From NCBI GenBank assembly GCA_019912965.1, contig JAIOHM010000213.1:1-64000 (forward strand): a DNA stretch of 64,000 nt. Reading direction: 5' to 3'. This DNA comes from Anaerolineae bacterium. GTDB lineage: Bacteria; Chloroflexota; Anaerolineae; Aggregatilineales; Phototrophicaceae. The position numbers were made by a program, and so were the translations under genes. Positions within the stretch are counted from its first letter, which is position 1, and every line of letters begins with the position of its first letter. The notes beneath the pieces are model-generated. The model did no database searches. It had not been told where the DNA came from and saw only the letters and a program-made list of their open reading frames with translations. Shown piece by piece: positions 26,368 through 36,215 of the stretch.

Positions 26368-28188
26368 ATGAACAGCCCACTTCCATCTAACCAGCAGTTG
26401 CTCGAATTCAGCGAGGCTATTCCTTGGCAAGAGATTGAACAACAAAAGCGTAAGTTCAATCAGGCACTTAAATCCATCGCTGCTGATGAGAATAACCAGA
26501 CCCTGCCGCTAGAGCAACTCTCGGATGCCTTGGGCGTTCCAGTTACCACACAATTTGACTCCAACGACTCGTATGGCGCTAATGTGGTGATAGCACAAAT
26601 TAACGGACAAACACACGTTCTGGGTGCGGCAGTCAGCGCCCGCTACCGGGGCAAAAAGACGCTGCCACAGGCTATTGTTCCTTATAACTTCAACCCCAGT
26701 GTTAATCATACCAATCTGAACGAAACGGATGACCCCATCACCCGGATGCGTTATCTGGGGGCAGAAATTGAGTTAGGGCTGGTTCATGCTGATGGTGCAT
26801 CTCCCAGCGAAGCTGACATGCAGAACTACATGCAGGTTTACCGGGAACACGCTCAAAAATTAGGGATTACACCACAGGTTGACCGCGAAGCTGCCCAATA
26901 CCAGATTGAAGCTCATGTTTCTCCAGTTCTGGGTTATCACAAAACCCGCGCAGCGCTCGGCGGCATTTTGACGGCTCTGGTACTCAGCAGTGAGGATACT
27001 CGATTACTGACGACGGTTATGCCTGCTTACCCGGTCGAGTCTGATTTCAAACTAACCGACGATCCAAAAGTCCAGACTGCCGTTGATCTGATGCAGGAAG
27101 TTAATAATTATTTCCCGGAATACGAGCAGCGATTACACGATGCCCATGCTCGTTATCATGTTGACCCACCCACCGAAAATTATGTGCAGATGTTCCGCAA
27201 TCAGGGCTGCCATATCCACCTTGATATTGCGGGACGTTCCGAAGCATTAGGTTTGTTGGCCTTCTATACCATGCTCCACAGTGCTTCAGCGATAGCTAAC
27301 GCGGCGGTGTTGAAGGGTGCGCCGTTCGTCAACGGCACCTGCGATGCTGAACTGCTGTGTACCCGCGAATACCTGCGCCGTGTGACTGTGACCGGGCGTT
27401 ATCTGGATTTGCCCACTACACCGCATCTAACACCGAACGGACTCGAACGCTTTAGCACACTGTTGCGTTCCGAAGGTGTGAACGCGATGGCGCGGGCGAT
27501 GCTTTGTGACGAAGGGTTGGGCAGAATGGTTTCGGTGATGCACAACCCCATTGGGCGCATCCGGCCTGACCTTGCCAGCAGCAAGCGCATTTGTACACTG
27601 GAAAGCACCGGAATGCCCGCTAGTGTCAGCGCCTCACGCATGGCGGCTGTGCTCATTGATTTTGAGTACAACCACATTTTGATTGAAAATTACTTCCGCA
27701 AATATGGTTGTGATCTGGAACCCATGTATAACGATAAAGATATGTGGGCGGTGCTTGGCCCGCTTGATCCACAAACCTACATGGATTTACAGGATGCCTC
27801 CGACCGTGAATGTACTGATGTAGTGATTACCACCGCCGCTGGAACCCACATGACTCTGGGTGAGTTCTACGAGAAAAAACGACTTTTTATGCACAAGGCG
27901 CTTTACGATGTGGACTCGGTAGACATCATGCCGCGCGATATTGATGATGTGTACGTCAGTCTGACACGGATGCTTGCCCCGCCCAGTGGTCACACAGCGC
28001 AGACTATCAAGGAATTCATCAGCCATCCCAAACTCAAGAGTACCGGCAATTGGGGACGTATCCTGCGAAATACCTTCGTTGAACGGGGTGGATCACTGGG
28101 CGAACATCGCCCTGATCTGGTGATGCAAATCGTCCGCGAAATTCACGATGCACTGCGTTTGCGCTACCTGCAAGGACGGCATGATTAA
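26368..28188 (+). CDS. GCS2-like carboxylate-amine ligase family protein (glutamate-cysteine ligase fold)
   Basis: The 606-residue protein shows a pattern of the glutamate-cysteine ligase/GCS2 superfamily: RYLGAEIELGLVHADG (about 128-143), YQIEAHVSP (about 178), GCHIHLDI (about 281) and APFVNGTCDAEL (about 317). Such enzymes activate a carboxylate with ATP and join it to an amine. It is longer than typical YbdK proteins, with N- and C-terminal extensions I cannot assign. Its last codons overlap the start of the WecE-like aminotransferase by 8 nt, so the two are translationally linked and may act in one pathway. Substrates are unknown. Confidence 0.65.
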   Translation: MNSPLPSNQQLLEFSEAIPWQEIEQQKRKFNQALKSIAADENNQTLPLEQLSDALGVPVTTQFDSNDSYGANVVIAQINGQTHVLGAAVSARYRGKKTLPQAIVPYNFNPSVNHTNLNETDDPITRMRYLGAEIELGLVHADGASPSEADMQNYMQVYREHAQKLGITPQVDREAAQYQIEAHVSPVLGYHKTRAALGGILTALVLSSEDTRLLTTVMPAYPVESDFKLTDDPKVQTAVDLMQEVNNYFPEYEQRLHDAHARYHVDPPTENYVQMFRNQGCHIHLDIAGRSEALGLLAFYTMLHSASAIANAAVLKGAPFVNGTCDAELLCTREYLRRVTVTGRYLDLPTTPHLTPNGLERFSTLLRSEGVNAMARAMLCDEGLGRMVSVMHNPIGRIRPDLASSKRICTLESTGMPASVSASRMAAVLIDFEYNHILIENYFRKYGCDLEPMYNDKDMWAVLGPLDPQTYMDLQDASDRECTDVVITTAAGTHMTLGEFYEKKRLFMHKALYDVDSVDIMPRDIDDVYVSLTRMLAPPSGHTAQTIKEFISHPKLKSTGNWGRILRNTFVERGGSLGEHRPDLVMQIVREIHDALRLRYLQGRHD

Positions 28189-29332
28189 CATGAGCTATCA
28201 AATCCCTTTTAATCGTCCTTGCTTTACTGGTAAAGAACTGAATTACATTGCCGAAGCGGTACAGCGTGGACACATTTCCGGGGATGGTCACTTCACCAAA
28301 CAGTGCCATGCTTTGCTTGAGCAATCGCTCGGTATTAAGAAAGCTTTGCTCACCACCTCTTGTACTCATGCGCTGGAAATGTCTGCCTTGCTGCTGGATA
28401 TTCAGCCGGGTGACGAGGTGATCTGCCCGGATTTCACCTTTGTTTCCACCATCAATGCTTTTGTGCTGCGCGGTGCGCGTCCGGTTTTTGTAGATGTGCG
28501 ACCGGATACCCTCAATCTGGATGAAACTCTGCTGGAAGCCGCCATTACTCCCCGCACAAAGGCTATATTGCTGGTGCATTACGGTGGTGTTGGCTGTGAA
28601 CTGGATACCATTCTGCCTATTGCTTTACGCTATGGTATTCCGATTGTGGAAGATAACGCACATGGTATGTTCGCCCGTTATAAAGGAAAATATCTGGGTA
28701 CCTTCGGCGTGATGGCGACCCAGAGTTTTCATGAAACCAAGAATTTCCAATGTGGTGAGGGTGGCGCGTTGCTGGTAAATGATGATCGCTATTTGGAACG
28801 TGCTGAAATCATCCGCGAGAAAGGTACGAATCGCAGTCGTTTCTTTCGGGGTCAAGTTGATAAATACACTTGGGTCGATGTTGGGTCAAGCTACTTGCCG
28901 TCTGATCTGTTGGCAGCTTTTCTTTGTGCACAGTTGGAAGCCCGCGATAATATTCAGGCTAAGCGCCAGCGTATCTGGCAATACTATAATACGCATCTGG
29001 CAGATTGGGCGGCGGAATTCGCCGTGCATCTGCCTATTGTGCCCGCCCACTGTGAACAGGCTTATCATGTTTTTTATGTAGTCATGCCGTCGTTGCAGTC
29101 GCGTCAAAATCTAATCGCGTATCTCAAAGGACAGGGCATCCTGAGTGTTTTTCACTATCTCCCATTGCACCTTTCGCAGATGGGACAAGAATTTGGTGGC
29201 AAGCCGGGAGAATGCCCGGTTACTGAACGTTTAGGGGATTGTCTTTTGCGTCTGCCATTCTACAACGATTTGACCGAAATCGATCAGTCGCGCGTAGTGG
29301 AGGCGATTCGCGGCTTCGATGGGTGGGCGTGA
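28181..29332 (+). CDS. WecE/RffA-like dTDP-4-oxo-6-deoxy-sugar aminotransferase (DegT/DnrJ/EryC1)
   Basis: E. coli WecE makes dTDP-4-amino-4,6-dideoxygalactose from the 4-oxo sugar. This 383-residue protein shares long runs with it as I recall that sequence: LLLDIQPGDEVICPDFTFVS, NAFVLRGARPVFVDVRPDT, SFHETKNF with the PLP Lys (about 187), and EIIREKGTNRSRFFRGQVDK. The ATG at 28181 is chosen because AAGGA lies 4-8 nt upstream; an ATG at 28190 is an alternative. It overlaps the GCS2-like gene by 8 nt. No other dTDP-sugar genes are nearby, although a phosphohexomutase lies across the divergent promoter. Confidence 0.9.
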   Translation: MINMSYQIPFNRPCFTGKELNYIAEAVQRGHISGDGHFTKQCHALLEQSLGIKKALLTTSCTHALEMSALLLDIQPGDEVICPDFTFVSTINAFVLRGARPVFVDVRPDTLNLDETLLEAAITPRTKAILLVHYGGVGCELDTILPIALRYGIPIVEDNAHGMFARYKGKYLGTFGVMATQSFHETKNFQCGEGGALLVNDDRYLERAEIIREKGTNRSRFFRGQVDKYTWVDVGSSYLPSDLLAAFLCAQLEARDNIQAKRQRIWQYYNTHLADWAAEFAVHLPIVPAHCEQAYHVFYVVMPSLQSRQNLIAYLKGQGILSVFHYLPLHLSQMGQEFGGKPGECPVTERLGDCLLRLPFYNDLTEIDQSRVVEAIRGFDGWA

Positions 29333-29472
29333 TAGCAATTTGTGATACAATGGCTTCTGTAATGAATATACTTCAGGGGTTTCTGATCCATTGCCCCATT
29401 CAAAAATACCTTCTTTTTAACCTTTTTAAACGTTTGGTTTAAGAGGCTATTCAACAGAAGAAAGGAAAGAGT

Positions 29473-29498
29473 CCCGGTTCACTGAGTCGTGAATCGGG
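29473..29498 (+). promoter_or_regulatory. hairpin in the RNase J 5' leader
   Basis: CCCGGTTCAC (29473-29482) pairs with GTGAATCGGG (29489-29498) with one G-T pair and a 6-nt loop, ending 13 nt before the RNase J ATG. The best purine-rich element (AAAGGAAAGAG, 29461-29471) lies on the far side of the hairpin, which would bring it close to the start when folded. An extended -10 (TGATACAAT, 29343-29351) could start this transcript. Confidence 0.5.
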
Positions 29499-29511
29499 CA
29501 ATTTACGTTCT

Positions 29512-31167
29512 ATGGCAAAAGTGAAATTACGTATTATCCCACTCGGCGGCCTCGGCGAGGTCGGCAAGAATATGACTGTGTTCGAAATGGGCAACGATGC
29601 CATTATCATCGACACAGGCATTATGTTTCCGGCAAACGATATGTTTGGCGTGGACTATATCATCCCGGATTTCCGTTATTTGACGGAGCGCAAAGACCTC
29701 AAAATTCATGGCATTCTGTACACACATGGGCATGAAGATCATGTTGGTGCGACAGAACATGTGGTGGAAACCTTTCCCGGTATCCCCATCTATGCCACAC
29801 CGCTAACCGCGGGTTTGATCGGGGTCAAACTTAAGGAAGCGCATCTGGAAAAAGCCACCAAGATTAATGTGTTCCAGGCAGGGGATACGATCAAGGTCGG
29901 GCCATTTGTGGTAGAAAGTTACCATGTCTGCCACAGCATCCCGGATTGCGTGGGCTTCGGTATCGTTACACCCTATGGCATTATCGTTCACAGCGGGGAC
30001 TACAAGTTTGATAACACACCCGTGGATGGCAAACGCACCGACTATGCCAAACTAGCCGAATTTTCACAGCGCGGTGTGCTGCTGCTGATGGGCGACAGCA
30101 CCAATGCTGATCAGCCCGGATGGACACTTTCGGAAAGTGTGATTGATGATGCTTTCGACAGCGTTTTTCGGAACGCTAAAGGTCGTATCATGGTTGCTAC
30201 TTTCGCCTCGCTCATCTCGCGCGTTCATCAGGTGGCCAAAGCCGCCGAGCGTTATGGGCGTAAAATCGCTGTGGCTGGGCACAGCATGGCAGCCAATGTC
30301 AAGATGGCGCGCGAATTAGGAATCCTCAAAATCCCGGATGAGATGTTTATTGATTTGAACCGTATCGGCCAGTATCCTTCCAGCAAGGTGTGTATTTTGG
30401 TTACGGGGGCGCAAGGCGAACCCAGTGCTGTGCTGGGGCGATTGGCAACCGGTCGTCATCGCCAATTGGATGTGCAGGAAGGCGATACCATCGTCCTGTC
30501 CTCGCATACCATTCCCGGCAATGAGGAATCGGTCAGCCGTACCATCAATCGCCTGTTCCAACGCGGTGCGGATGTAATCTATGATCCCCTTGCGAAGGTG
30601 CATGTCTCCGGCCACGCCCGACGGGAGGAAATGCGTCTTCTCATGAGTCTGACCAATCCTAAATACTTTCTGCCGATTCATGGCGAACTCAAGATGTTGA
30701 AAGCCCATGCCAAACTGGCAATGGAGTCTGGCATCCCGGCGGAGAACATTTTTGTGTTTGAAAATGGCTACGTGCTGGAAATTGACCGCAATGGGGTTCG
30801 GGTCGGTGAGCGTGTGCCCGGTGGCTATGTATTTGTGGATGGTGGCGGTGTAGGGGATATTGGCAAAACCATCATTCATGATCGGGAAATACTTGCACGC
30901 GATGGTGTTATGATGGTTGTGGTTAATGTAGACCGGAAAACGGGTAAAATGGTAGGGGAACCCGAAATTATCTCGCGTGGTTTCGCTTATCTGCGTGATG
31001 GGCAAGACCTTATGGAAACTGTCAAATCGGCTATCAGCGAAGTCCTGACCACTACCCAGGGACAGAATGGCAGACGACGCGAAAAACTGCAAGAGAGCCT
31101 CGGTCGTGTTTTATACAACGAGACTCGCCGTCGCCCAATGGTCTTCAGCGTTATCAACGAAAGATAG
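29512..31167 (+). CDS. rnj: ribonuclease J
   Basis: RNase J is a metallo-beta-lactamase/beta-CASP nuclease with endo- and 5' exonuclease activity in mRNA decay and RNA maturation. The 551-residue protein has the start LGGLGEVGKNM, the metal motif THGHEDHVGA (about 71-80), SGDYKFDNTPVDG, GDSTNAD, and the beta-CASP part with ATFASLISR and HVSGHARREEM. Length and C-terminal domain are normal. The 179-nt gap upstream holds a hairpin close to the start codon, which may affect its own translation. Confidence 0.95.
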   Translation: MAKVKLRIIPLGGLGEVGKNMTVFEMGNDAIIIDTGIMFPANDMFGVDYIIPDFRYLTERKDLKIHGILYTHGHEDHVGATEHVVETFPGIPIYATPLTAGLIGVKLKEAHLEKATKINVFQAGDTIKVGPFVVESYHVCHSIPDCVGFGIVTPYGIIVHSGDYKFDNTPVDGKRTDYAKLAEFSQRGVLLLMGDSTNADQPGWTLSESVIDDAFDSVFRNAKGRIMVATFASLISRVHQVAKAAERYGRKIAVAGHSMAANVKMARELGILKIPDEMFIDLNRIGQYPSSKVCILVTGAQGEPSAVLGRLATGRHRQLDVQEGDTIVLSSHTIPGNEESVSRTINRLFQRGADVIYDPLAKVHVSGHARREEMRLLMSLTNPKYFLPIHGELKMLKAHAKLAMESGIPAENIFVFENGYVLEIDRNGVRVGERVPGGYVFVDGGGVGDIGKTIIHDREILARDGVMMVVVNVDRKTGKMVGEPEIISRGFAYLRDGQDLMETVKSAISEVLTTTQGQNGRRREKLQESLGRVLYNETRRRPMVFSVINER

Positions 31168-31318
31168 CTGCTTCATGTATGGGGCAAGTTTAGCCTTGCC
31201 CCTGATAATCCTTCTCACCCTCGATAGCCATTTCGCTCAGTTTATTTAGGCCGCTGCAAATTTTTTAGTTTCTACTATTTACAACGTCAGGTTGTCTGCC
31301 GACAGGGAATAAGTACTC

Positions 31319-32977
31319 ATGATGCAAGCCGCTAATCGCAGTTTATGGATGTATGCTGTTTTAATTTTTCTCGGCGCAGCGATTCTCTACCGCCTGTGTC
31401 TCCCTGCTGAATATTCAGGCGATGATCTGCAATACACAATGGTGATCGAAAGAGGCGCACAGGGCGATCTGTTTTATCATCCGGCTGGCGGGCGGCCTTA
31501 TATCCCGCAGACAGAAGCGGCTGCTTTAGAGCCTGTACCTTCGCCACCTGCATTGAATCCCCGTTACCTGCTGGAATGGCCGACTTCAGTATTGGTAGCA
31601 AGGGTATGGGGTGCTTTGGGCTGGGAAGATTCAGCTATTGTTCCTATTCAGGCTTACCGCATTATCGTTGGTGCATTAGGGTTGATATTCTTTTTCTTCG
31701 CCATTCATCGGCTGGTTAGTAATAAAACGCTGGCGGTTTTGACAACTATCGGCCTCGGTGTGGGTTCAGCCTATTTCAATTACAGCACCCATCAGGATCA
31801 GAGTATTAACATGCTGACACTTCTGTGTCTGGCATTTTATTTGTTGGTGCGGGGTAGTCAGGATGGCCTGACCCTACGCGGAAAAATTATTCTGGCGGCG
31901 GTATTGGCTGGGGCGAGTTTTTATAACTTCACGGCTGTATTGAGTGCGTTGGCGTTCGCGGTAGGTGTAGCCCTCCTGAGTGCAGATAAAACGCTGATTG
32001 GTCGGCTCAAGCAGTTGATTAGTTTTGGTCTGATCTATGTGTTGATTGTCGTTGTGGTTATTGCTGGGGCAGTGGTTATTTTTGTCTCGCCGGACAGCCT
32101 GTTTGACCCGGCTTACTGGCGTTCCGTCACCTTTGGCGGCAAGCCGGAATATAACGTCAGCATTCTAGGGGATGCTGCCCGTGCGGCTATCGCCCTCGCT
32201 AAATCACAGACTGTTTTCCCCGGCGTGGCTGGCGAATTTTCTGCTTATTTTGAAACCGCGACTGGGGTACAAAAAGTGCTTTTGGTTGGTTTCTTCGGCA
32301 TTGAACTGGTGATTTTGCTGCTGCCCTTTGCATTGCTGGCGTTACGCAATCGCAAGCTGGGGGAAAACGGAGCGATGTTTCTGTTTCTGGTGGTGTGGCT
32401 GGCAGCCCATTCGCTGTTTAACTGGTTTTGGGATCCCGGTTTCAATAAGTACTGGCTCGTCCCGCTGGTGGCCTGCTGGGCAGTTGCTGCGCTGGCGCTC
32501 GATCATATCAAGAACCAACTGCTGCGTTTTTATCGTCCAGCCTTGATCGGCGCAGTTGCCTTTGTTGCCCTGTCGTTCTTGCTCAATTTGACGACGCAGT
32601 TCCTGCCGCAAAGTCGTGCGGCGGATAACCCCTGGTTGAATATCGCTCAGGCCATGAATACCGAAAGTCAACCTGCTGATTTATTCATCTCGCCCGGCCA
32701 TCCAATGGATTTCTACATCGCTTATTTCTCAAGGCGAGATATGCTGTCTACTGGATTGGTAACCTACGATAAAGGTGGCGATTCTTCCAGCGTGGAAGGT
32801 TTGCTTGCGCCGCGTATCGAGGCACATCGGGCCGACGGTGGCAAGGTATATGTGTTTGGGATGGAAACGCTGAGCCCGGAAGAACGCGCTGCTTTTGACG
32901 CCTTCATCGGCACTGGTGAGCTTCAGGAAGCTTGGAACTTCCCGGATGCGATCATTTATGAACTTGTTGCTTCATAA
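31319..32977 (+). CDS. GT-C type membrane glycosyltransferase-like protein
   Basis: The 552-residue protein has about ten transmembrane segments. Right after the first one it carries an acidic pair (EYSGDDLQY, about residues 36-44), as in GT39-like polyprenyl-phosphate-sugar transferases, where this Asp takes part in catalysis. The C-terminal ~110 residues are soluble. It may transfer a sugar from a lipid carrier to a protein or glycan at the outer face. The GT-C assignment rests on topology and the acidic motif only. Confidence 0.65.
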   Translation: MMQAANRSLWMYAVLIFLGAAILYRLCLPAEYSGDDLQYTMVIERGAQGDLFYHPAGGRPYIPQTEAAALEPVPSPPALNPRYLLEWPTSVLVARVWGALGWEDSAIVPIQAYRIIVGALGLIFFFFAIHRLVSNKTLAVLTTIGLGVGSAYFNYSTHQDQSINMLTLLCLAFYLLVRGSQDGLTLRGKIILAAVLAGASFYNFTAVLSALAFAVGVALLSADKTLIGRLKQLISFGLIYVLIVVVVIAGAVVIFVSPDSLFDPAYWRSVTFGGKPEYNVSILGDAARAAIALAKSQTVFPGVAGEFSAYFETATGVQKVLLVGFFGIELVILLLPFALLALRNRKLGENGAMFLFLVVWLAAHSLFNWFWDPGFNKYWLVPLVACWAVAALALDHIKNQLLRFYRPALIGAVAFVALSFLLNLTTQFLPQSRAADNPWLNIAQAMNTESQPADLFISPGHPMDFYIAYFSRRDMLSTGLVTYDKGGDSSSVEGLLAPRIEAHRADGGKVYVFGMETLSPEERAAFDAFIGTGELQEAWNFPDAIIYELVAS

Positions 32978-33016
32978 TCGTGAATTGGGGAGGGGTGTTC
33001 AGAATGGATGCCCCTT

Positions 33017-33364
33017 TTACTTGTTTAATGCGCTGAATAAAGCGGAAAACTCAATTGGCTTTTGCAGCACTGCATCTGCACCAAGCGCAATCAGATGATC
33101 GACATCCACTTCTGCTCCAGTTGCCACCACAATTTTGACCGCCATCCGCTGTAAATCCTGACGAACATAATGGATGACTTCTTCTCCTGTACCATCTGGT
33201 AGCTGCATATCCAGCAAAATAGCGTCTGGCTCATTACCCTCCAGATAATCTTTAGCTTCCTGAACCGTTTCAGCTTCCGTAACCTGATAACCGAATCCGG
33301 TCAATCCAGCTACATAGGTCGTTCGCAGCATCCGGTTATCTTCGATCACGAAAATCGACGCCAT
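33017..33364 (-). CDS. response regulator, receiver domain only
   Basis: A 115-residue CheY-like receiver with IFVIEDNRM at the start, phosphoacceptor Asp in AILLDMQLPDGTG, the switch in VVATGAE and the conserved Lys in VLQKPI. There is no output domain and no adjacent kinase. The ATG at 33364 is preferred because AGAGG lies about 5 nt upstream; a longer frame from 33394 adds 10 residues. It is divergent from the aldolase-like gene. Confidence 0.88.
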   Translation of the reverse strand: MASIFVIEDNRMLRTTYVAGLTGFGYQVTEAETVQEAKDYLEGNEPDAILLDMQLPDGTGEEVIHYVRQDLQRMAVKIVVATGAEVDVDHLIALGADAVLQKPIEFSALFSALNK

Positions 33365-33503
33365 ACATCCTCTTATGAAATTATCTGAACTCAATAATCA
33401 TCATAATCTGAAATATTTCAGCGGCAAGTAAAGACGTGTAAAATTGCACCTCCAGCAGTTTATACTTATCGTCAGCCTACGATTTGCTAAGGAATGACAT
33501 CTC

Positions 33504-34547
33504 ATGAATATACACGATCTGGAGACTCCCAGTGTTTTGATTGACCTTGACCGTATGGAACGAAATATTGCCCGGATGCAGGAGCGATGCAATAGCTTGG
33601 GGCTGGCTTTTCGTCCACATACTAAAACCCACAAAATTCCCGATATTGCCCGGATGCAGCTTGATGCTGGGGCAGTGGGGATTGCTTGCCAGAAGGTTAC
33701 TGAGGCGGAAGTATTTACGGCAGCCGGTATCAATGATATTCAGATTCCTTATAACATTGTTGGCCCACAGAAAGCTGCACGTTTGGCTGATCTTGCGCTT
33801 TACAATCGAATTACTGTTTCTGCTGATAACACCGCCGTGATTGCAGGTTTAGCGGAAGCGGCCCGCGCTAACGAAATGACGATTCGTGTGATGGTTGATT
33901 TAGCAACCGATATTCAACGTACTGGTGCACCTATTGAAGAAGTGGTCGAGCTGGCAAAAAAAATTGACGCTGACGAAAATCTGCATTTTGCAGGATTGAT
34001 GGTTTATCCCTCGAATCCCGTTGTGCGACCTGTCATTCAGGAGGCTTTGGCGCGTTTGGGTGAGGCGGGAATCGGCGTGGATAGTGTTAGTGGTGGTGGT
34101 AGTGGGGCGGCGCTCCATGCCCATGAGGTTCCTGAATTGACAGAACTGCGTGTTGGTACTTATGTGTTTAACGATTGGTCAAGTGTTGGTAAAGGCTGGG
34201 TAACACCGGATGACTGTGCCATGACAATTATGGCAACTATCATTAGCCACCCCACACCTGACCGGGTGATTCTAGACAGTGGCAGCAAAACGTTGGCTGC
34301 TGACCGTTGGGATAACGCGCACGGGTGTATCGTCGAGTATCCTGAGGCGCGAATTTACCAGCTTAGTGAAGAACATGCTCACTGCGACTTTTCCGCTTGC
34401 GAAACCCGCCCCGATATTGGTGAGTGCGTTCATGTTATTCCAGTGCATACCTGTGTCGTTTCCAACTTGCATGACCATCTCTACGGTGTTCGCGGCGAAA
34501 CCGTTGAAGCCGTTTGGCCTGTTGCGGCGCGTGGACGGGTTTGGTAA
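33504..34547 (+). CDS. D-threonine aldolase / D-serine dehydratase-like enzyme
   Basis: The 347-residue protein is a fold-type III PLP enzyme: LIDLDRMERNIARM at the N-terminus and RPHTKTHK (PLP Lys about 41). The C-terminal domain has SEEHAHCDF and VIPVHTCVVSNLHD, whose His and Cys match the metal-binding pair of D-threonine aldolases and eukaryotic-type D-serine dehydratases. It probably cleaves or dehydrates a D-beta-hydroxy amino acid; which one is not decided by the sequence. It is monocistronic. Confidence 0.9.
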   Translation: MNIHDLETPSVLIDLDRMERNIARMQERCNSLGLAFRPHTKTHKIPDIARMQLDAGAVGIACQKVTEAEVFTAAGINDIQIPYNIVGPQKAARLADLALYNRITVSADNTAVIAGLAEAARANEMTIRVMVDLATDIQRTGAPIEEVVELAKKIDADENLHFAGLMVYPSNPVVRPVIQEALARLGEAGIGVDSVSGGGSGAALHAHEVPELTELRVGTYVFNDWSSVGKGWVTPDDCAMTIMATIISHPTPDRVILDSGSKTLAADRWDNAHGCIVEYPEARIYQLSEEHAHCDFSACETRPDIGECVHVIPVHTCVVSNLHDHLYGVRGETVEAVWPVAARGRVW

Positions 34548-34594
34548 CAGCTACTTTTGAGATTAATCCCCTCAGCTTGATTTTTCCCAACTGC

Positions 34595-34620
34595 TGTGGC
34601 TGCTTGAGTTGGCAGCCACA
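34595..34620. terminator. hairpin downstream of the aldolase-like gene
   Basis: TGTGGCTGC (34595-34603) and GCAGCCACA (34612-34620) form a perfect 9-bp stem about 48 nt after the stop codon, between convergent genes. A T-run is lacking, so it may be a weak or factor-dependent terminator. Confidence 0.45.
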
Positions 34621-34742
34621 TTACCTCATCATTAAATCCCCAGCTTGTTCCTGTCATAGTTATCTTGTTATGGCATCAATTGAACGTAAGGTCTTCATTT
34701 AGATGATGCACAGCAGCAAGTTACCGTAAAAGAACTGCGGCT

Positions 34743-36191
34743 TTAGAGTGAAATGGACAAACTGGGACAGGTAGTGTTTGTTTGATAAATGGATACGGTA
34801 TCGTCTGGTATGGATACTGATACACGCCCCTCGCCATCCCCACAAGCGGGCGGCAGTAAGGCAGTTTCCAGCGAGGCAGGCAGGGCGGCATAAAATTGGT
34901 AGCGAATCTCTGTTCCGGCCATCAGACGGACGTGAAGTTGATATTCTCCGTCGGTTGGCGACAAAACTAAGGTGCGGCGTCCTAATCCGGTGAAATCTCC
35001 CCAGAAGTAGATCTGATCGGGCAAATCCTGCCCTTCAAATCGATAAGTCAGTGTTACATCCACCGGGTAGGTGTAGTCGTGGCGCAAAAATTCGATGCCG
35101 GGGAGGATTTCGTTATCGTGATTGAAGTCGAAGAAGGTCGCATTTTCCCAGTGTGAACCCTGTCCCCAAAGGGTGCGGCAAGGTGTGGATACCCATGCTG
35201 GCTCCCAATAGATGATGCCTAATCCACCATTGGTAAAAACGGTCTGCGCTAAGTCGGTCAAGAACTGGCGCTGCCCATCGGGCGAAGCGGGATAATCTTC
35301 GAGCAAGAAATCGTCGCCTAAAATGTTGGAGGCACTTTCGGGTACACCATCCAGCGTCCACGGATAGGCGGTTTCGACGATCATCACATCTTTATTGAAC
35401 TGATAGCGCAGGCGGTTGATGATGTTTCCGGCGGTTTTGATGGAGTGATCTGACCAACCGGGATAGTACGATATCCCGATGATGTCGTAATCGGTCACAC
35501 CCGCATCTTTCGCGGCTGACAGCCATCCTTCAACCGATTCTGGTTGGGCGACATGGAGCATCAGGCGCGGCGGTTCCTCGGCTTGCGCGCCGATGTCCCG
35601 AACGGCTTGGATGGCTTGGTTGATGAGGAAGGCGTTGCGCTCCCAATTGATGGGATAACCGGATGTATTTTCGTCCCTTAGAATCTCGCTGTTAATCTCG
35701 TTGCCGACCTGCACCATTTCGGGCATCAGGCCTAATGTATTTAGCTGTGCGAGGACATCGTAGGTGTATTGGTAGAGAGCATCGCCTAACTCGTCCAAAT
35801 CGTCAATGTTTGCCCATGCGGCGGGGATAATCTGCTTGGATGGATCAGCCCATGTATCGGAGTAATGAAAGTCTAGCAATACATCCATGCCTAAATCTTC
35901 GGCACGCTGCATTGATCGGATGACATCATCAAGGGTGCTGTATTCCGTCCAATCTGGGGTATACCACAGACGCAGGCGAACGAGATTCGCGCCGTAGTCA
36001 TAGAAGATTTGATAAGGATCGCGGGGTGCGCCATCGACATGGTAACCCGCGCCGCAGTCATCCATCTCATTCACGTAGGATAAATCGACACCATGATAGA
36101 AGTGCGTGGATTCCGCAGAGTCTTGGGCAAGGGCGGGCGTGATCGTGAGCAGGAAGGCTATCAAGATTATCAGCCAAGCGCGAAACTTCAT
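34743..36191 (-). CDS. secreted GH53 endo-beta-1,4-galactanase
   Basis: GH53 enzymes cleave beta-1,4-galactan, the side chain of pectin. The 482-residue protein has a signal peptide (ITPALAQ, cleavage about residue 23) and then the GH53 barrel: GVDLSYVNEMDDCG, LLDFHYSDTWADPSKQ, acid/base Glu in VQVGNEINSE (about 165) and nucleophile Glu in MIVETAYPW (about 273). A C-terminal beta-sandwich-like region (about 385-480, YFWGDFTGLGRRTL) may bind carbohydrate. ATG 36191 is chosen because AAGGA precedes it by 7 nt. It is the last gene of the galactan operon and would produce the oligosaccharides that the transporter imports. Confidence 0.93.
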   Translation of the reverse strand: MKFRAWLIILIAFLLTITPALAQDSAESTHFYHGVDLSYVNEMDDCGAGYHVDGAPRDPYQIFYDYGANLVRLRLWYTPDWTEYSTLDDVIRSMQRAEDLGMDVLLDFHYSDTWADPSKQIIPAAWANIDDLDELGDALYQYTYDVLAQLNTLGLMPEMVQVGNEINSEILRDENTSGYPINWERNAFLINQAIQAVRDIGAQAEEPPRLMLHVAQPESVEGWLSAAKDAGVTDYDIIGISYYPGWSDHSIKTAGNIINRLRYQFNKDVMIVETAYPWTLDGVPESASNILGDDFLLEDYPASPDGQRQFLTDLAQTVFTNGGLGIIYWEPAWVSTPCRTLWGQGSHWENATFFDFNHDNEILPGIEFLRHDYTYPVDVTLTYRFEGQDLPDQIYFWGDFTGLGRRTLVLSPTDGEYQLHVRLMAGTEIRYQFYAALPASLETALLPPACGDGEGRVSVSIPDDTVSIYQTNTTCPSLSISL

Positions 36192-36215
36192 AAGCAATCC
36201 TTCTCAAAGGCAAAA

